NCBI RefSeq assembly: GCF_035917415.1
Contig: NZ_CP109073.1
Location: forward strand, 5,698,001-5,762,000
Direction: 5' to 3'
Source of the DNA: Streptomyces sp. NBC_01803
Lineage (GTDB): Bacteria; Actinomycetota; Actinomycetes; Streptomycetales; Streptomycetaceae
DNA: 64,000 bases
Shown one piece after another: positions 31,571-39,724 of the stretch. Made by a program: the position numbers and the translations under genes. The notes below the pieces were generated by a model. That model was given only the letters and a program-made list of their open reading frames with translations, had not been told where the DNA came from and did not search any database. Numbering within the stretch: position 1 is the first letter of the stretch; every line of letters begins with the position of its first letter.

Positions 31571-32017
31571 AGTTTCGCGGCGGATCCACCGGGCTTGCCG
31601 AGGCGCGGGCTGCGGCACGGAGCGGCCGGGGGTCGTGTCCGGTGACCACTGTCGTCTTCCAGCTTGAGGACGACCCCGCACGGGGACTGTTCTCCCTTCG
31701 GTCGGGTACCTGGTCGCTGGCCGCCGCGGTCCCTTCCGGGCGCGAGCTGAATCAACGCGCGCGGGGGCTCCGCCCGCTGTGCTCTGCGGCTGTCGGCGGT
31801 GCGGCACGTCACCCCCTCGGGCAATCCCCTCAGACTATGTGGAGCCAGTCATCACCCTGGAGTGGCCCCGGCCGCGGCCCGAACCGGACTCGACCCGGGG
31901 CCACTCGTCTCGACAAGTCGGGGCTCCGGCCGATGAGTCGACCGAAGCCGACGGCGCGCCCCAGGGGCTGGCCGCGGGCTGGAGACCGGGAAGAGTCGTG
32001 ACGGGGATCGCGCGTGA

Positions 32018-32431
32018 CTACGCGTAACCGAGGGAGTTGAGTTCGATCGCCGCGCAGCGGTCCATCACCATGTCGACGCCCGCCGCGCGGGTGCGGGTGT
32101 ACGCCTGCTCGTCGATCACGTCGAGCTGGAACCAGACGGCCTTCGCGCCGATGGCGACGGCCTCGTCGGCGACCGGGCCTGCCAGGGCGCTGTTCACGAA
32201 GACGTCCACGACGTCGACCGGGAACGGGATGTCGGCCAGCGACGGGTACCCCTGCTCGCCGTGGACCGTCTCGGCCTTGGGGTGCACCGGTACCACGCGC
32301 TTGCCGAAGCGTTGCAGGACGCCCGCGACGCCGTACGCCGCGCGCTGCCGGTTCGACGACAGGCCCACGACCGCCCAGGTGTCCCCGGACTCCGTGAGGA
32401 TCTTGCGGATCGTCTTCGGATCGCCGTACAT
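32018..32431 (-). CDS. CoA-binding protein (YccU-like)
   Basis: A 137-residue single Rossmann-type domain of the CoA_binding family: TWAVVGLSSNRQRAAYGVAG at the N-terminus is the nucleotide loop, VVPVHPKAETVHGEQGYPSLADIP the middle, and GAKAVWFQLDVIDEQAYTRTRAAGVDMVMDRC the C-terminal part. The fold is that of the succinyl-CoA-synthetase alpha N-domain. Small stand-alone members bind CoA but have no established reaction. GGCAGGAGGCAGGAC lies before ATG 32431. It stands alone. Confidence 0.88.
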   Translation of the reverse strand: MYGDPKTIRKILTESGDTWAVVGLSSNRQRAAYGVAGVLQRFGKRVVPVHPKAETVHGEQGYPSLADIPFPVDVVDVFVNSALAGPVADEAVAIGAKAVWFQLDVIDEQAYTRTRAAGVDMVMDRCAAIELNSLGYA

Positions 32432-32616
32432 GTCCTGCCTCCTGCCGGAACGGAACCGATCAAATCATCGTGGCACAACCGGTTCCGTCCGCCGGGGATT
32501 CCCTCACCCGAGGCGTTGGGCCGAGGAGCCGTCGCAGCGCTGAAGGATCAGTCGCCGCTGACCCAGGTGTTGTCCGTGCACACCTCGTGGCCGTGGCAGA
32601 GTCCCCCGCGCCCCAA

Positions 32617-32664
32617 CCGTTCCGACGGGCGTCCGTTCCGATGGGCGTCCGTTCCGACGGGCGT
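32617..32664 (+). repeat. Three tandem copies of a 16-bp unit
   Basis: CCGTTCCGACGGGCGT is repeated three times head to tail (second copy has one A-to-G/C-to-T type change, GATGGG). The array ends 18 bases before the IMPACT gene start, inside its probable promoter or leader. Confidence 0.9.
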
Positions 32665-32681
32665 CCGCCTAGGATGGCTCG

Positions 32682-33353
32682 ATGCGCGAGGGGTATCTGA
32701 CCGTGGCCGGCGAGGGTGAGCATGAGACCGAGGTCAGCCGGTCGCGCTTCATCTGCTCGCTCGCCCCGGCCGCCACCGAGGCGGAGGCCGAGGCGTTCAT
32801 CGCCCGCGTCCGCGCCCGGCGGCCGGACGCCACTCACCACTGCTTCGCGTACGTGATCGGCGCCGACGCGGGCGTCCAGCGCGGTGGGGACGACGGCGAG
32901 CCGGGCGGTACGGCCGGGCCGCCGATGCTCCAGATGCTGCTGCGCCGGGAGGTGCGATACGCGGTCGCGGTGGTTACCCGGTACTTCGGCGGCACGAAGC
33001 TCGGCGCCGGCGGTCTGATCCGGGCCTACGGCGGCGCCGTAGGCGCGGCGCTGGACGCGCTGGGCACCGTGGCCCGCCGTCGGCTGCGCGTCGCGCTGAT
33101 CACCGCCGATCACGGGCGGGCCGGTCGGCTGGAGAACGACCTGCGCGCCACCGGGCGCGCGGTGCGGGCGGTCACCTACGGCGCCGAGGTCATTTTTGAG
33201 GTCGGGCTGCCGGAGGCCGACGTGGAGGCGTTCCGGCACTGGCTGGCCGGGGCCACGGCGGGCGCGGCCCGGCTGGAGCTGGGCGGCGAGACGTACGACG
33301 GCACGGAACGGCCGGCACGGAACGGGCGGCGCGGAGAGAACGGCACGGCGTGA
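32682..33353 (+). CDS. IMPACT/YigZ family protein
   Basis: A 223-residue protein with an N-terminal UPF0029/IMPACT domain: EVSRSRFICSLAPAATEAEAEAF, DATHHCFAYVIG, DDGEPGGTAGPPMLQ and VVTRYFGGTKLGAGGLIRAYG are the family's signature segments. A C-terminal ferredoxin-like domain (DUF1949) follows. Bacterial YigZ-type proteins are linked to translation control by structural likeness to eukaryotic IMPACT, with no proven activity. The three-copy 16-bp repeat lies just upstream. The last 20 residues are low-complexity and probably not conserved. Confidence 0.9.
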   Translation: MREGYLTVAGEGEHETEVSRSRFICSLAPAATEAEAEAFIARVRARRPDATHHCFAYVIGADAGVQRGGDDGEPGGTAGPPMLQMLLRREVRYAVAVVTRYFGGTKLGAGGLIRAYGGAVGAALDALGTVARRRLRVALITADHGRAGRLENDLRATGRAVRAVTYGAEVIFEVGLPEADVEAFRHWLAGATAGAARLELGGETYDGTERPARNGRRGENGTA

Positions 33354-33395
33354 ACCGCCCGGAATAGCGGGACCGGGGAGGGCGTTGAGCGGCTA

Positions 33396-33413
33396 TAGTT
33401 GAACAGTCAACTA
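33396..33413. promoter_or_regulatory. Perfect 7-bp inverted repeat, MarR/TetR-type operator
   Basis: TAGTTGA-ACAG-TCAACTA lies 19 bases before the luciferase-like gene start at 33433 and just ahead of its ribosome site (GAGGTGG). Such a position near the transcription start implies repression. No regulator gene is adjacent. Confidence 0.6.
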
Positions 33414-33432
33414 AATGGGTGAGGTGGACATC

Positions 33433-34545
33433 ATGCAGTTCGGGATCTTCACGGTCGGCGACGTCACGACCGATCCGACGACCGGCACGACGCCCGGCGA
33501 GCACGAGCGCATCAAGGCCATGGTCGCCATCGCGCTCAAGGCCGAGGAGGTCGGCCTGGACGTCTTCGCCACCGGCGAGCACCACAACCCGCCGTTCGTC
33601 CCCTCCTCGCCCACCACGATGCTCGGCTTCATCGCGGCCCGCACCGAGCGGCTCATCCTGTCCACGTCCACCACCCTGATCACCACGAACGACCCGGTGA
33701 AGATCGCGGAGGACTTCGCGATGCTCCAGCACCTGGCCGAGGGGCGCGTCGACGTCATGATGGGGCGCGGCAACACCGGCCCGGTCTACCCCTGGTTCGG
33801 CCAGGACATCCGTCAGGGCATCCCGCTCGCCATCGAGAACTACGCGCTGCTGCACCGGTTGTGGCGCGAGGACGTCGTGGACTGGGAGGGCCGCTTCCGC
33901 ACCCCGCTCCAGGGCTTCACCGCCACCCCGCGCCCGCTCGACGGCGTGCCGCCGTTCGTCTGGCACGGCTCCATCCGCTCCCCGGAGATCGCCGAGCAGG
34001 CCGCCTACTACGGCGACGGCTTCTTCGCCAACAACATCTTCTGGCCCAAGGAGCACTTCCAGCGCCTGATCGAGCTCTACCGCGAGCGGTACGCGCACTA
34101 CGGCCACGGCACCGCCGAACAGGCGATCGTCGGGCTCGGCGGCCACATCTTCATGCGGAAGAACTCCCAGGACGCCGTCCGTGAGTTCCGCCCCTACTTC
34201 GACAACGCCCCCGTCTACGGCCACGGTCCGTCGTTGGAGGACTTCGCCGACCAGACACCGCTGACCGTCGGCAGCCCGCAGGAGGTCATCGAGAAGACCC
34301 TCACCTTCCGCGCGAGCTTCGGCGACTATCAGCGGCAGTTGTTCCTGGTGGACCACGCGGGCCTGCCGCTGAAGACCGTCCTGGAACAGCTCGACATCCT
34401 CGGCGAGGAGGTCCTGCCCGTGCTGCGCCGGGAGTTCGCCGCCGCCCGGCCCGCCGAGGTGCCGGACGGTCCCACCCACGCGGCGCGCGTCGCGGCGGCG
34501 GAGGCCACGGCCGCCGAGCGGGGCACGTCCGTCCCGACCACCTGA
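33433..34545 (+). CDS. Luciferase-like (LLM) flavin-dependent monooxygenase, CE1758-type
   Basis: A 370-residue bacterial-luciferase-family monooxygenase using reduced FMN and O2. Signature segments are MQFGIFTVGDVTTDPTTG, EEVGLDVFATGEHHNPPF, LSTSTTLITTNDPVKIAEDF, GRVDVMMGRGNTGPVYPWFG and PPFVWHGSIRSPEIAEQAAYYGDG. It pairs with the flavin reductase 27 bases downstream, the arrangement of the CE1758/CE1759 LLM duo first named from Corynebacterium. The substrate is unknown. ATG 33433 follows GAGGTGG; an in-frame ATG at 33415 would add six residues. A clean operator precedes it. Confidence 0.9.
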   Translation: MQFGIFTVGDVTTDPTTGTTPGEHERIKAMVAIALKAEEVGLDVFATGEHHNPPFVPSSPTTMLGFIAARTERLILSTSTTLITTNDPVKIAEDFAMLQHLAEGRVDVMMGRGNTGPVYPWFGQDIRQGIPLAIENYALLHRLWREDVVDWEGRFRTPLQGFTATPRPLDGVPPFVWHGSIRSPEIAEQAAYYGDGFFANNIFWPKEHFQRLIELYRERYAHYGHGTAEQAIVGLGGHIFMRKNSQDAVREFRPYFDNAPVYGHGPSLEDFADQTPLTVGSPQEVIEKTLTFRASFGDYQRQLFLVDHAGLPLKTVLEQLDILGEEVLPVLRREFAAARPAEVPDGPTHAARVAAAEATAAERGTSVPTT

Positions 34546-34572
34546 CCCCCGACGAGAGTGACGGAGAGAGCG

Positions 34573-35232
34573 ATGACGACGTACCGACTCGCGGTGGTCT
34601 CGGCCGGCCTGAGCAAGCCGTCCGCCACCCGGCTGCTGGCCGACCGGCTCACTGAGGCGACCCGCCGCCATCTCGCCGAGGCGGGCGCGGAATTGAACGT
34701 GACGGTGACCGAACTGCGGGAGCTGGCCACCGACATCGCCGGGAACATGGTCACCGGCTTCCCCGCCCCCGCCCTGCGCGAGGCCATCCAGGCGGTCACC
34801 GGGGCCGACGGCGTCATCGCCGTCACCCCGGTCTTCTCCGCCTCCTACAGCGGGCTGTTCAAGTCGTTCTTCGACGTGATCGAGCCCGACGCGCTCACCG
34901 GCACGCCCGTGCTGCTCGGCGCCACCGGCGGCACCGCCCGCCACTCCCTGGCGCTGGAGCACGCGATGCGCCCGCTCTTCGTCTACCTGCGGGCCACCGT
35001 CGTGCCCACCGCCGTGTTCGCCGCCGCCGAGGACTGGGGCGGCAACGGCGACCCGCTCACCGACACGCTGCCCACCCGCGTGGACCGCGCCGGCCGCGAA
35101 CTGGCCGCCCTGCTGCGGCTGTCGGGGACCGGGGAGGGGACCAGCGAGGGGGCCGGGAGGGGGAACGCCGCCGCCGTCGAGGAGACCGTCATCCCCTTCG
35201 AGCAGCAACTCGCCGCCCTCCGCCCGCACTGA
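34573..35232 (+). CDS. NADPH-dependent FMN reductase, CE1759-type
   Basis: A 219-residue flavodoxin-fold FMN reductase. LAVVSAGLSKPSATRLLADRL is the FMN phosphate loop, and TPVFSASYSGLFKSFFDVIEPDALTG and LLGATGGTARHSLALEHAMRPLF are typical of the family. It should supply reduced FMN to the LLM enzyme encoded upstream, with which it forms an operon (27-base gap). ATG 34573 has GGAGAG upstream. The glycine-rich stretch at 190-200 (GTGEGTSEGAGRG) is a linker-like insertion, followed by an acidic C-terminus. Confidence 0.9.
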   Translation: MTTYRLAVVSAGLSKPSATRLLADRLTEATRRHLAEAGAELNVTVTELRELATDIAGNMVTGFPAPALREAIQAVTGADGVIAVTPVFSASYSGLFKSFFDVIEPDALTGTPVLLGATGGTARHSLALEHAMRPLFVYLRATVVPTAVFAAAEDWGGNGDPLTDTLPTRVDRAGRELAALLRLSGTGEGTSEGAGRGNAAAVEETVIPFEQQLAALRPH

Positions 35233-35311
35233 CCCCGGCGCGGCCCCGGGCGGCGCGCCCCCCGCCGCCCCGGCCGCCGGGCGCACTGTCGGTGCCCGGT
35301 GGCACACTGAG

Positions 35312-35343
35312 GGCCGCGACCGCGCGAGCGCGCGATCGCGGCC
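35312..35343. terminator. GC hairpin downstream of the LLM/FMN reductase operon
   Basis: GGCCGCGA at 35312 pairs with TCGCGGCC ending at 35343; the inner CGCGCG segments also pair, giving a stem of about 15 bp with one mismatch. It lies between the FMN reductase stop and SbcD start and lacks a U-tract, like many Streptomyces terminators. Confidence 0.45.
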
Positions 35344-35401
35344 GGCGGGCGGGAGCGGGAAGACACATGGAGCGGCGGGTGCGGGTGCGGGATCGGGCAC
35401 G

Positions 35402-36580
35402 ATGGGTGGCGGTGCGGTGAGGTTCCTGCACACCTCGGACTGGCACCTGGGCCGTTCCCTGCACCGCGTGAGCCTCCGCGACGCCCAGGCCGCGTTCCTC
35501 GATCACCTCGTCGCCACCGCCCGCGAGCAGCGCGTGGACGCGGTGCTGGTCTCCGGCGACATCTACGACCGGGCCGTCCCCCCGCTGCCCGCCGTCGAGC
35601 TCTATGACGACGCCCTGCACCGGCTGTCCGCCCTCGGCGTGCCCACCCTGATGATCTCCGGGAACCACGACTCGCCGCGCCGCCTCGGCGTCGGCGCCCG
35701 CCTCATCGAGCGCGCGGGCGTCCACCTGCGCACCGACCCGGCCACCTGCGCCATCCCCGTCGTCCTGCCCGACCGCCACGGCGACATCGCGTTCTACGGC
35801 CTGCCCTACCTCGAACCGGCCCTGGTCCGTGAGGAGTTCGGCGTCGAGACCACCGGCCACGCCGCCGTCCTGGGCGCCGCCATGGACCGCGTCCGCGCCG
35901 ACCTGGCGACCCGCCCGGCGGGCACCCGCGCCGTCGTCCTCGCCCACGCCTTCGTCACCGGCGGCCAACCCTCCGACAGCGAACGCGACATCACCGTCGG
36001 CGGCGCCGCCGCCGTGCCCGCCGCCGTCTTCGCCGGCGCGCACTACGCCGCGCTCGGCCATCTGCACGGCTGCCAGACCCTCAACGACCGCCTGCGGTAC
36101 TCGGGTTCGCCGCTGGCCTACTCGTTCTCCGAGGCCGCCCACCGCAAGTCCGTGTGGCTGGTCGACCTCGACGCCCGGGGCGCGGTCCACGCCGAACGGG
36201 TCGACTGCCCGGTCCCCAGGTCGCTGGCCCGCGTCCGGGGGCGCCTGGAGGAGCTGCTCACCGACCCCGCCCTCGCCCGGCACGAGGACGCCTGGGTGGA
36301 GGCCACCCTCACCGATCCCGCCCGGCCCGACGAGCCCATGGCCCGCCTCGCGGCCCGCTTCCCCCACATCCTCAGCCTCGTTCTCGACCCCGAACGGCCG
36401 CCCGGCGCCCCCGCCGACTCCTACGCGCAGCGCCTGCGCGGCCGGACCGACGAGGAGATCGCCGACGACTTCGTCGCCCACGTGCGCGGCGGCGAGGGCC
36501 CCGACGAGCCCGAACGCGCCGCCCTGCGCGCCGCGTTGACCGCCGCCCGCGCGCAGCACCAGGAGGCGGCGGCCCGTTGA
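35402..36580 (+). CDS. sbcD: Exonuclease subunit SbcD
   Basis: A 392-residue Mre11-type nuclease. The metallophosphoesterase motifs are in order: FLHTSDWHLG (metal ligands), VSGDIYDR, ISGNHDSPRRLG, and later VVLAHAFVTGG and ALGHLHGCQ. With SbcC it forms the ATP-driven complex that opens hairpins and trims DNA ends during repair. ATG 35402 is used; GTG 35417 is the alternative since homologues begin near MRFLHTSD. The stop overlaps the SbcC start as TTGA. The C-terminus is poorly conserved. Confidence 0.93.
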   Translation: MGGGAVRFLHTSDWHLGRSLHRVSLRDAQAAFLDHLVATAREQRVDAVLVSGDIYDRAVPPLPAVELYDDALHRLSALGVPTLMISGNHDSPRRLGVGARLIERAGVHLRTDPATCAIPVVLPDRHGDIAFYGLPYLEPALVREEFGVETTGHAAVLGAAMDRVRADLATRPAGTRAVVLAHAFVTGGQPSDSERDITVGGAAAVPAAVFAGAHYAALGHLHGCQTLNDRLRYSGSPLAYSFSEAAHRKSVWLVDLDARGAVHAERVDCPVPRSLARVRGRLEELLTDPALARHEDAWVEATLTDPARPDEPMARLAARFPHILSLVLDPERPPGAPADSYAQRLRGRTDEEIADDFVAHVRGGEGPDEPERAALRAALTAARAQHQEAAAR

Positions 36581-39500
36581 GACTGCACCGGCTCACCCTC
36601 ACCGCGTTCGGCCCCTTCGGCGGCACCCAGCACATCGACTTCGAAAGCCTCTCCGCCGCCGGGCTGTTCCTCTTCCACGGCCCGACCGGCGCCGGCAAGA
36701 CGTCCGTCCTGGACGCCGTCTGCTTCGCCCTCTATGGCGAGGTGCCCGGCGCTCGGCACAAGAGCGGCGCCCTGTCCCTGCGCAGCGACCACGCCGCGCC
36801 CGGCACGCCCACCGAGATCGTGCTCGACCTCACCGTGGCCGGCCGCCGCCTGGAGATCACCCGGCGCCCCGAGCAGGAGCGCCCCAAGAAGCGCGGCACC
36901 GGCACCACCCGCGACCGCTCCCGTGCCCTGCTGCGCGAGCACGACCCGGCCACCGGCACCTGGCGGGCCCTCAGCCACTCCCAGCAGGAGATAGGGGAGG
37001 AGCTGTCCCAGCTCCTGGGCATGAGCTGCGACCAGTTCTGCCAGGTCGTGCTGTTGCCCCAGGGCGACTTCGCGCGCTTTCTGCGCGCCGACGCCGAGGA
37101 GCGCGGCAAGCTGCTGCGGCGGCTCTTCGACACCCGCCGCTTCCGGGCCGCCGAGGAGCACCTCGCGAAGCTGCGCGTCCGGGCCACCCAGCGCCTGGAA
37201 GCCGGGGACGAGCGGCTGCGCGCCACCGCCCACCGCCTCCAGCAGGCCGCCGGCCCCGGCACCCCGCCGCCCCCCGACGCGGAGGAGGCCGACGCCGACG
37301 CCGTCCTCGCCTGGGCCGCCGAGGCCCGCCGCGCCGCGCGCGAACGGCACGACAGCGCGGCCGTCGCCCTGACCACCGCCGAGGACGCCCACGGCCTCGC
37401 CCGCCGGCGCGAGGCCGACACCGCCGAACGCGCCCGCCTCCAGCGCGCTCACGCCGAGGCCCGCGCCCGCGCCACCGCCCTGGCCGGCGCGGCGGCCGAA
37501 CGGGACGCCACCCGCGCCCTGCTGGAGCGCGCCCGCGCCGCCGACGCGGTCGCCCCCGCCCTCGGCCTGCGCGACACCGCCGAGGCCGAGCACCGGGCGG
37601 CGGCCGACGCCGAACGCCGCGCCCGCGACCTGCTGGCCCGCGAGCCGTCCGGCGCGCCGGTCGACGCGCCCGCCGCCCGCCTCGCCGAACGCGAGCGCGC
37701 GGCCCGCGAACGCCTCGGCGCCCTCGCCGCCGCCCGGCGGGCCGAGGAGCGCGCCGGACAGCTCACCGCCGAGCTCACCCGGCTCGACGCCGAGGCCGCG
37801 GCCGACGAGGAGTCGGCGGCCGACACCGAGCGGCGTCTCGCCCCCTGGCCCGAGGACCACCGGCGGCTGCGGGAACGCGTCGAGCGGGCCCGCGACGCCG
37901 CCCTGACCGCCGCGCGCACCGCCCGGCTCCTCGACCCCGCCGAACGCCGTCTGACCGCCGCCCGGCGCCGCGACGAGCTGGCCGCCGCCCTCCGCACCGC
38001 CGAGGACGAGGAGCTGCGCGCCCGCGAGCGGGCCACCGAGGCCCACGTCCACTGGCTGGACCTCAAGGAACGCAGGCTCCTGGGCCTCGCCGCCGAGCTG
38101 GCCGCCGGACTCGGCCCCGGCGAGCCCTGCGCGGTCTGCGGCTCACCCGACCACCCCCGGCCCGCCCGCCCCGCCGAGGGCCACGTCGACCGGCGGGCCG
38201 AGGAGGCCGCCCTCGCCGCCCATCAGGACGCCGCCGCCACCCGCGAAGCGACCGGCCGGCGGCTCGCCGCCCTCCGCGAGGCCCACGCGACGGCCGCCGC
38301 CGCCGCCGACGACGCGGACGGCCCCGCCGCCGACGGCCCCGCCCACGCCGCCGCCGACACCGCCCGGCTCGCCGCCAAAGCCGCCGAGCTGCGCGCCGCC
38401 CACGCCGCCGCCGAGGCCGGGGCCGCCGACGGCCCGGCCGCCGACGCAGCCCTGGCCGCCGCCGAGCGTCGCCACGAGAGCCTCCTCGCCACCCGCCAGG
38501 ACCTCCAGCGCCGGACAGCCGCCCGCGCCTCCCGCCGCGACGCCCTCGACACCGAGCTCGCCGGGCTGCGCCACGAGATCGACCGCGCCCGCGACGGCGC
38601 CGCCGCCGTCGCCGAGCGCGCCGCCGGGCTGACCCGGCTCGCCGACGCCCTCGCGACGGCCGCCGCGACCGCCCGCGCCGCCGAGGAGGCCGCCGCCCGG
38701 CTCAAACAGGCGGACGACACAGCGTCCGACGCCGCCTACCGCGCCGGATTCGACACCCCTGAGGCCGCCGCCCGCGCCGTCCTGGACCGCGCCCGGCAGC
38801 GGGAGCTCCAGCACCGCCTCGACGCCTGGCAGGCGGAGGAGGCCGCCGTGGCCGCCGCCCTCGCCGACCCCCGCGCCACGGTCGCCGCCGCGCTGCCCGC
38901 CGCCGATCCCGAGGCCGCCCGCGCCGCCCTCGACGCCGCCACCGCGCGGCTGCGCGCCGCGTCCGCCGCCGAGGCCGCGGCCCGCACCCGCCGCGCCGAG
39001 CTGGACGCCCTGTCCGCCGAGGCCGCCGCCGACGCCGCCGCGCTCGCGCCGCTGCGCGCCGAGAGCCGCCGCGTCAAACGCCTGGCGGACCTCACCGCCG
39101 GCACCTCACCGGAGAACGAGTACAAGATGCGGCTGGAGACCTACGTGCTGGCCGCCCGGCTCGAACAGGTCGCCGCCGCCGCGGGCGTGCGACTGCACCG
39201 GATGTCCGCCGGCCGCTACACCCTGGTCCACTCGGACGCCCGCACCCCCGGCCGCCTCCGTTCCGGCCTGGGTCTGCACGTCATGGACGCCTGGACCGGC
39301 CGGGCCCGGGACACCGCCACCCTCTCCGGCGGCGAGTCGTTCTTCGTCTCCCTCGCGCTGGCCCTCGGTCTCGCGGACGTCGTCGCGGAGGAGGCGGGCG
39401 GCCGGCGCCTGGACACCCTCTTCATCGACGAGGGCTTCGGCAGCCTCGACGAACAGTCCCTCGACGAGGTGCTCGACGTGCTCGACGCGCTGCGCGAGCA

Positions 39501-39627
39501 CGATCGCAGCGTCGCCATCGTCAGCCACGTGCCGGACCTGCGCGCCCGCATCCCGGTCCAGCTCGAAGTCGTCAAGACCCGCCGGGGCTCCACCGTCCGG
39601 CACCGCACCGCGCCGCTCAGCCGGTGA
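36577..39627 (+). CDS. sbcC: Exonuclease subunit SbcC
   Basis: A 1016-residue Rad50-type SMC ATPase. Walker A is GPTGAGKTS (about residue 34). Two long coiled coils rich in Ala, Arg and Glu flank a zinc hook (CAVCGSPDHP, about 518). The ABC signature is LSGGESFFVSLALALGL (about 917), and Walker B is LFIDEGFGSLDE (about 946). The TTG start overlaps the SbcD stop by four bases, with AGGAGG upstream, so the subunits are translationally coupled. The extreme alanine content of the coiled coil reflects the high GC and is normal in Streptomyces. Confidence 0.93.
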   Translation: MRLHRLTLTAFGPFGGTQHIDFESLSAAGLFLFHGPTGAGKTSVLDAVCFALYGEVPGARHKSGALSLRSDHAAPGTPTEIVLDLTVAGRRLEITRRPEQERPKKRGTGTTRDRSRALLREHDPATGTWRALSHSQQEIGEELSQLLGMSCDQFCQVVLLPQGDFARFLRADAEERGKLLRRLFDTRRFRAAEEHLAKLRVRATQRLEAGDERLRATAHRLQQAAGPGTPPPPDAEEADADAVLAWAAEARRAARERHDSAAVALTTAEDAHGLARRREADTAERARLQRAHAEARARATALAGAAAERDATRALLERARAADAVAPALGLRDTAEAEHRAAADAERRARDLLAREPSGAPVDAPAARLAERERAARERLGALAAARRAEERAGQLTAELTRLDAEAAADEESAADTERRLAPWPEDHRRLRERVERARDAALTAARTARLLDPAERRLTAARRRDELAAALRTAEDEELRARERATEAHVHWLDLKERRLLGLAAELAAGLGPGEPCAVCGSPDHPRPARPAEGHVDRRAEEAALAAHQDAAATREATGRRLAALREAHATAAAAADDADGPAADGPAHAAADTARLAAKAAELRAAHAAAEAGAADGPAADAALAAAERRHESLLATRQDLQRRTAARASRRDALDTELAGLRHEIDRARDGAAAVAERAAGLTRLADALATAAATARAAEEAAARLKQADDTASDAAYRAGFDTPEAAARAVLDRARQRELQHRLDAWQAEEAAVAAALADPRATVAAALPAADPEAARAALDAATARLRAASAAEAAARTRRAELDALSAEAAADAAALAPLRAESRRVKRLADLTAGTSPENEYKMRLETYVLAARLEQVAAAAGVRLHRMSAGRYTLVHSDARTPGRLRSGLGLHVMDAWTGRARDTATLSGGESFFVSLALALGLADVVAEEAGGRRLDTLFIDEGFGSLDEQSLDEVLDVLDALREHDRSVAIVSHVPDLRARIPVQLEVVKTRRGSTVRHRTAPLSR

Positions 39628-39676
39628 GCGGCCGGCGGGGAGCGGAGTGGGAAACCCCCGACACACGGGGTTCCCG

Positions 39677-39718
39677 CGGCGCGGGGCGGGGACCACGACC
39701 GGTCCGCGCCCCGCGCCG
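39677..39718. terminator. Strong bidirectional hairpin between convergent genes
   Basis: Two 18-base arms (39677-39694 and 39701-39718), complementary except at one position, enclose a 6-base loop between the convergent SbcC and DUF885 genes. A smaller stem (GGGAAACCCC/GGGGTTCCC) lies just upstream at about 39648-39675. Confidence 0.7.
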
Positions 39719-39724
39719 ACGGCG

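Larger units (their letters stand above)
31305..32017. other. Gene-free 700-bp stretch, possible mobile-element end
   Basis: Contains the palindrome copies described separately at 31431 and 31543. On the minus strand, a frame from about 31824 to 31528 reads RPKGEQSPCGVVLKLEDDSG; it leads into the large hairpin and could be the tail of a transposon-associated gene, but I cannot assign it. From 31830 to 32017 nothing is seen. Confidence 0.35.

Noticed and set aside
31670..31720. GACCCCGCACGGGGAC-type stretch as a CRISPR repeat
   Set aside because: A single copy only, with no regularly spaced repeats around it and no cas genes in the window.
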